From Firmicutes bacterium UBA5559 (lineage in GTDB: Bacteria > Bacillota > Clostridia > Peptostreptococcales > Anaerovoracaceae), in assembly GCA_002425705.1 (NCBI GenBank), contig DIMT01000038.1, positions 1-9,110 of the forward strand: a DNA stretch of 9,110 nucleotides, read 5' to 3'. Shown piece by piece: positions 6,336 through 9,110 of the stretch. Position numbers and translations under genes: made by a program. Numbering within the stretch: position 1 is the first letter of the stretch; each line of letters starts with the position of its first letter. Under the pieces are notes generated by a model. That model was not told the DNA's origin, ran no database searches, and saw only the letters and a program-made list of their open reading frames with translations.

Positions 6336-6353
6336 TTGATAAATACTTGTCAA
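6336..6353. repeat. inverted repeat TTGAT-N8-GTCAA upstream of crotonase
   Basis: This 18-bp imperfect palindrome (seven of nine arm positions match) has the same size and outer arms as the repeat over the bcd -35 box at 4932-4949. It may be a second site for the same regulator. The DNA is AT-rich, so chance cannot be excluded. Confidence 0.3.
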
Positions 6354-6400
6354 AGTGTTAGTATCTATGATAGAAATGTATTGCACATTCAATTACTTGT

Positions 6401-6429
6401 TTTTCATTGCCTCCAGGATGCATTATAAT
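6401..6429 (+). promoter_or_regulatory. candidate promoter of crotonase and CoA-transferase
   Basis: TTTTCA (6401-6406, four of six consensus bases) and a perfect TATAAT (6424-6429) are 17 bases apart, giving a start near 6436 and a leader of about 66 nucleotides. Other options are TATAAT at 6288-6293 or 6316-6321 with poor -35 boxes, and TTGATA (6336-6341) with TAGTAT (6359-6364) at 17 bases. This proximal one is the best compromise but is not decisive. Confidence 0.45.
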
Positions 6430-6490
6430 GGAAATATCCGATGCATTTTTTATGGTAGTGATGATGAATTTTATGTCTGTTCAGAAGAAA

Positions 6491-6496
6491 GAGAGG
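6491..6496 (+). promoter_or_regulatory. ribosome binding site that fixes the crotonase start
   Basis: GAGAGG lies five bases before the ATG at 6502, in an otherwise AG-rich run. It supports the 258-residue protein and argues against translation from 6355, where no Shine-Dalgarno match is present. Confidence 0.7.
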
Positions 6497-6501
6497 AAGT
6501 C

Positions 6502-7278
6502 ATGTTTGAGAATTTAAAGTACGAAGTCAAGGACCATATCGCCTATGTTACCGTAAACCGTCCCAAGGCTTTGAACGCCCTGAGCAAGGAAGTCCTGGAT
6601 GAACTGTATCAGGCTTTCACCATGGTTGATCAGGACCCGGAAGTAGGAGCAGCCATCCTGACCGGAGAAGGCCGGGCCTTTGTCGCCGGTGCTGACATCT
6701 CTCAGATGGTCGACCTTTCCGGAATTGCTGGACAGGATATGATGAAACAAGGGGCCCTGGTCATGAACCACATCGAGGAAATCAGCAAGCCGGTCATCGG
6801 CGCTATCAACGGATTTGCTCTTGGTGGCGGATGCGAACTGGCGATGGCCTGTGACATCCGCATCGCTTCCGTCAATGCCAAATTCGGTCAGCCGGAAGTC
6901 AACCTGGGCATTATCCCCGGCTTTGGCGGAACTCAGCGTCTGCCCAGACTGGTAGGAAAAGGCATGGGCAAATACATGATGATGACCGCTGAAATGGTCA
7001 ATGCTCAGGAAGCCCTTCGAATCGGCCTGGTTGAAAAAGTAGTGGAAGCCGACGACCTGATTCCCACCTGCGAAAAAATCGCCCAGACCATCATGTCCAA
7101 AGCACCCATCGCCATCAAGGCCGTTAAGACCGCCGTCAACAACGGCATCATGCTGGACGTGAAGACCGGCATCGCCTTTGAAGGAGAAGCTTGCGGGGCA
7201 CCCTTCTGTTCCGAAGACCGAAAAGAAGGCATGACGGCTTTCCTGGAAAAGAGACCGGCCAAGTTTGAAAACAAATAA
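6502..7278 (+). CDS. crt: crotonase / 3-hydroxyacyl-CoA dehydratase (short-chain enoyl-CoA hydratase)
   Basis: This 258-residue cytoplasmic enzyme adds or removes water across a short 2-enoyl-CoA, for example 3-hydroxybutyryl-CoA to crotonyl-CoA. The fold motifs are clear: RAFVAGADI (58-66), GFALGGGCELAMACD (104-118) and FGQPEVNLGIIPGFGGTQRLPR (128-149). Glu112 and Glu132, 20 residues apart, are the expected catalytic pair, and Gly109 is the expected oxyanion-hole residue. Length matches clostridial Crt. The frame is open back to 6355, but the 49 extra residues look random, come from AT-rich promoter DNA and lack a ribosome binding site. The GAGAGG just before 6502 fixes the start, matching the family N-terminus. 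The CoA-transferase follows after 40 bases without a terminator, so the two are co-transcribed. Substrates with a C3 or C4 acyl chain are both possible. Confidence 0.9.
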   Translation: MFENLKYEVKDHIAYVTVNRPKALNALSKEVLDELYQAFTMVDQDPEVGAAILTGEGRAFVAGADISQMVDLSGIAGQDMMKQGALVMNHIEEISKPVIGAINGFALGGGCELAMACDIRIASVNAKFGQPEVNLGIIPGFGGTQRLPRLVGKGMGKYMMMTAEMVNAQEALRIGLVEKVVEADDLIPTCEKIAQTIMSKAPIAIKAVKTAVNNGIMLDVKTGIAFEGEACGAPFCSEDRKEGMTAFLEKRPAKFENK

Positions 7279-7318
7279 AGAACAAACAAATAAATATCAA
7301 TAATTATAGGGGTACAAC

Positions 7319-8875
7319 ATGAGAACCAAGAAAATCATTACTGCAGAAGAGGCCGCCCTGCTGGTCAAGGACGGCGATACCATTTCAACCAGCGGCTTTG
7401 TTGCCAGCGGATGTCCGGAAGCCCTGACCAAGGCTCTGGAAAAACGATTCCTGGAAACCGGCTCACCCAAAGACCTGACCTATTTCTTTCCTGGCTCCCA
7501 AGGCAACCGGGATGGCAGCGGTGCTGATCACTTCGCCCACAAAGGCCTTCTGAAGCGGATGATTGCCGGCCACTACAACACAGCTCCCGCCATCGGCAAG
7601 ATGATCCTGAACAACGAGATTGAAGCCTACAATCTGCCCCAGGGGACCCTCTCCCAGCTTTGCCGGGACATTGCCGCTCATAAGCTGGGAACCATCACCC
7701 ACGTTGGGCTCAACACCTTCGTGGACCCCCGGATCGAAGGGGGTAAAATGAATGCACGAACCACGGAAAACGCCGTAGAACTGGTCAATATTATGGGCCA
7801 GGAGCGACTTCTTTATAAAGCCTTCCCGATTAACGTGGCTTTCCTGCGAGGATCCTATGCGGACGAAGCCGGTAATGTTACCCTGCATAAAGAAATCGGC
7901 CCCGGCGAAACCACTGCCATTGCCCAGGCCGTAAAAAACAGCGGCGGCATCGTCATCGTTCAGGTAGAAAAAATCGTCAAGGCCGGCTTGCTGGATCCAA
8001 GACTGGTTCGACTTCCCAAAATTTATGTTGATGCACTGGTCATTACCAAGGATCCTGAAGATCATCTCCAGTCCTTTGGCTGTGATTATGATCCCTCTTT
8101 ATGCGGAGAACTTCAGGTTCCTGCTGGCGCTATTCCGATTCCGCCCCTTTCTCCCAAAAAAGTCATCGGCCGGAGAGCCGCTATGGAACTGACGATGGAT
8201 ACGGTGGTCAATCTGGGAATCGGCATCCCGGAGTACGTTTCGGCAGTAGCCAACGAAGAAGGCATCCTGGACTGGATGACCCTCACCGTGGAAGCCGGTC
8301 CAGTAGGCGGCGTGCCCTGCGGTGGTACCCGTTTCGGGGCTGCTGTTAACGCAGAAGCCATCCTCTCCCACCACGAGCAATTTGACTTCTACGACGGCGG
8401 TGGTGCAGACCTGGCCTTCCTGGGTCTGGCTCAGGCAGACAAAGACGGTAACATCAACGTCAGCCGATTTGGCCCCCGTATTGCCGGATGTGGCGGATTC
8501 GTCAACATCACTCAGAACGCCAAGAGAGTATTCTACTGCGGAACCTTTACCGCCGGTGGCTTCAAGGCCGACGTTAAAGACGGCAAACTCCACATCCTTC
8601 AGGAAGGGTCCGAGAAGAAATTCATCGATACCGTGGAGCAGATTACGTTCAGCGGCCCCTATGCCGCATCTTTAAAACAACCGGTCATGTACATCACAGA
8701 ACGGGCAGTCTTCGAACTGAGAGAAGGCGGCGTGTATCTGACAGAAATCGCACCGGGTGTAGACCTTCAGAAGGATATCCTGGATCAGATGGACTTTGTA
8801 CCTAAAATGGACGGAGAGCCGAAGCTGATGGATGCCCGCATCTTCACCGATGAGTTGATGGGTCTGAAAAAATAA
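7319..8875 (+). CDS. pct: family I CoA-transferase, propionate CoA-transferase (Pct) type
   Basis: This 518-residue enzyme moves CoA between short-chain acyl-CoA (typically acetyl- or propionyl-CoA) and a free carboxylic acid. Both halves of a family I transferase are fused in one chain. The alpha-like half runs from about 1 to 270 with GSQGNRDG (59-66) and NSGGIVIVQVEKIVKAG (207-223). The beta-like half contains NLGIGIPEYV (298-307), TVEAGPVGGVPCGG (323-336), DGGGADLAFLGLAQ (359-372) and SRFGPRIAGCGGFVNITQN (382-400). Glu325 in TVEAG matches the catalytic Glu324 of Clostridium propionicum Pct, which forms the glutamyl-CoA thioester. Similarity to that protein as I remember it runs end to end. 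AGGGG lies six bases before ATG. The pairing with a crotonase suggests activation of a 3-hydroxy acid or release of the acid end product. E. coli YdiF is a more distant relative. Substrate range is typically broad. Confidence 0.92.
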   Translation: MRTKKIITAEEAALLVKDGDTISTSGFVASGCPEALTKALEKRFLETGSPKDLTYFFPGSQGNRDGSGADHFAHKGLLKRMIAGHYNTAPAIGKMILNNEIEAYNLPQGTLSQLCRDIAAHKLGTITHVGLNTFVDPRIEGGKMNARTTENAVELVNIMGQERLLYKAFPINVAFLRGSYADEAGNVTLHKEIGPGETTAIAQAVKNSGGIVIVQVEKIVKAGLLDPRLVRLPKIYVDALVITKDPEDHLQSFGCDYDPSLCGELQVPAGAIPIPPLSPKKVIGRRAAMELTMDTVVNLGIGIPEYVSAVANEEGILDWMTLTVEAGPVGGVPCGGTRFGAAVNAEAILSHHEQFDFYDGGGADLAFLGLAQADKDGNINVSRFGPRIAGCGGFVNITQNAKRVFYCGTFTAGGFKADVKDGKLHILQEGSEKKFIDTVEQITFSGPYAASLKQPVMYITERAVFELREGGVYLTEIAPGVDLQKDILDQMDFVPKMDGEPKLMDARIFTDELMGLKK

Positions 8876-8906
8876 CATCAAGCCAATAAACTTTAACATA
8901 ACCCCA

Positions 8907-8947
8907 AACAGAAAACCCTGCTTCTTTCTGAAGCAGGGTTTTCTGTT
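8907..8947. terminator. strong terminator after the CoA-transferase
   Basis: An 18-bp perfect stem (8907-8924 with 8930-8947) encloses a 5-base loop, 31 bases after the stop codon. The GC-rich core (CCCTGC) is flanked by A-runs on the left and T-runs on the right, so it can act in both directions. It sits between the crt-pct unit and a minus-strand gene ending at 8988. Confidence 0.9.
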
Positions 8948-8987
8948 ATCTTGTAGGTGTTTAAAGGTTATTTCTTTACTTCAGCTG

Positions 8988-9110
8988 CTATTTCAGCAGC
9001 TTCCCCCGGACCCATCGAAGAATCTGGTAGGTGGCAGTCATGTCAAAGAGATAGCATCCCAGCACCGCCCCATTGAAAATCTTTTCCCGCCGGTGAAGCT
9101 TATGGACTCG
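8988..9110 (-). CDS. C-terminal end of an unidentified protein (partial)
   Basis: Reading the minus strand from the window edge, one frame is open for 40 codons and ends with TAG at 8988-8990. It contains a short hydrophobic stretch (GAVLGCYLFDM) and a basic tail ending in WVRGKLLK. The other two frames stop sooner. The stop lies 40 bases from the strong terminator at 8907-8947, as expected for a convergent gene sharing it. I do not recognise the family, and 40 residues are too few to assign a function. Confidence 0.5.
   Translation of the reverse strand, partial: RVHKLHRREKIFNGAVLGCYLFDMTATYQILRWVRGKLLK

Larger units (their letters stand above)
6161..6501. other. divergent control region between the Fe-alcohol dehydrogenase and crotonase
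   Basis: These 341 bases are strongly AT-rich and have no supported gene. They contain a near-consensus minus-strand promoter (6205-6233), at least three TATAAT boxes on the plus strand (6288-6293, 6316-6321, 6424-6429), a 14-bp perfect palindrome (6263-6276), a 25-bp dyad (6271-6295), an 18-bp inverted repeat (6336-6353) and two direct copies of GATGCATT (6417-6424 and 6440-6447, 23 bases apart). The density of symmetric elements suggests one or more regulators act on both transcription units. Confidence 0.6.

Noticed and set aside
1790..6354. 11-base identity TACTTGTCAAA at 1790-1800 and 6344-6354
   Set aside because: The first copy is in the tail of a terminator with no promoter nearby. 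A single 11-base match is within chance for this window.
6355..6501. 49-residue N-terminal extension of the crotonase
   Set aside because: The extra residues do not belong to the crotonase family, come from AT-rich promoter DNA, and the only ribosome binding site is directly before 6502.

Overview
The window looks like part of the chromosome of an anaerobic Firmicute of the class Clostridia. I base this on strong AGGAGG-type ribosome binding sites, AT-rich intergenic DNA with sigma-A-like promoters between moderately GC-rich genes, long perfect-stem terminators, and a butyrate/propionate-type acyl-CoA set: an acyl-CoA dehydrogenase of the butyryl-CoA dehydrogenase type with its own EtfB and EtfA, a short-chain crotonase and a Pct-type CoA-transferase. 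Genus cannot be fixed from the sequence. No mobile element, CRISPR array, tRNA or rRNA was seen.

Layout. Positions 1-316 are a T-rich non-coding leader with a good promoter. At 317-1693 (+) lies a sodium-coupled amino acid transporter of the NSS family. It ends in a two-way terminator (1745-1787) shared with a convergent minus-strand group. Read in the direction of transcription, that group is an iron-dependent alcohol dehydrogenase (6160-5006), an acyl-CoA dehydrogenase (4845-3703), etfB (3676-2882) and etfA (2860-1835). The last three form a tight operon with its own promoter and a hairpin near the predicted mRNA 5' end. A 341-bp AT-rich divergent control region (6161-6501) separates the dehydrogenase from a plus-strand pair: a crotonase (6502-7278) and a propionate-CoA-transferase-like enzyme (7319-8875). 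A strong terminator (8907-8947) follows. The last 123 bases hold the C-terminal end of an unidentified minus-strand gene.

How the genes may work together (inference). The CoA-transferase would activate a short hydroxy acid to its CoA ester, the crotonase would dehydrate a 3-hydroxyacyl-CoA to the 2-enoyl-CoA, and the dehydrogenase with EtfAB would reduce it to the saturated acyl-CoA, possibly with flavin-based electron bifurcation to ferredoxin. The Fe-alcohol dehydrogenase could make the hydroxy acid from a semialdehyde, and the NSS carrier could bring in the starting amino acid. The classical clostridial butyrate cluster also carries thiolase and 3-hydroxybutyryl-CoA dehydrogenase. Both are missing here, so the module may be a reductive hydroxy-acid/amino-acid fermentation branch rather than the acetyl-CoA-to-butyrate route.

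The control DNA is the least explained part. It holds a related TTGAY-N8-GTCAA inverted repeat before both the acyl-CoA dehydrogenase operon and the crotonase, a cluster of palindromes between the divergent genes, and leader hairpins before the transporter and the acyl-CoA dehydrogenase.
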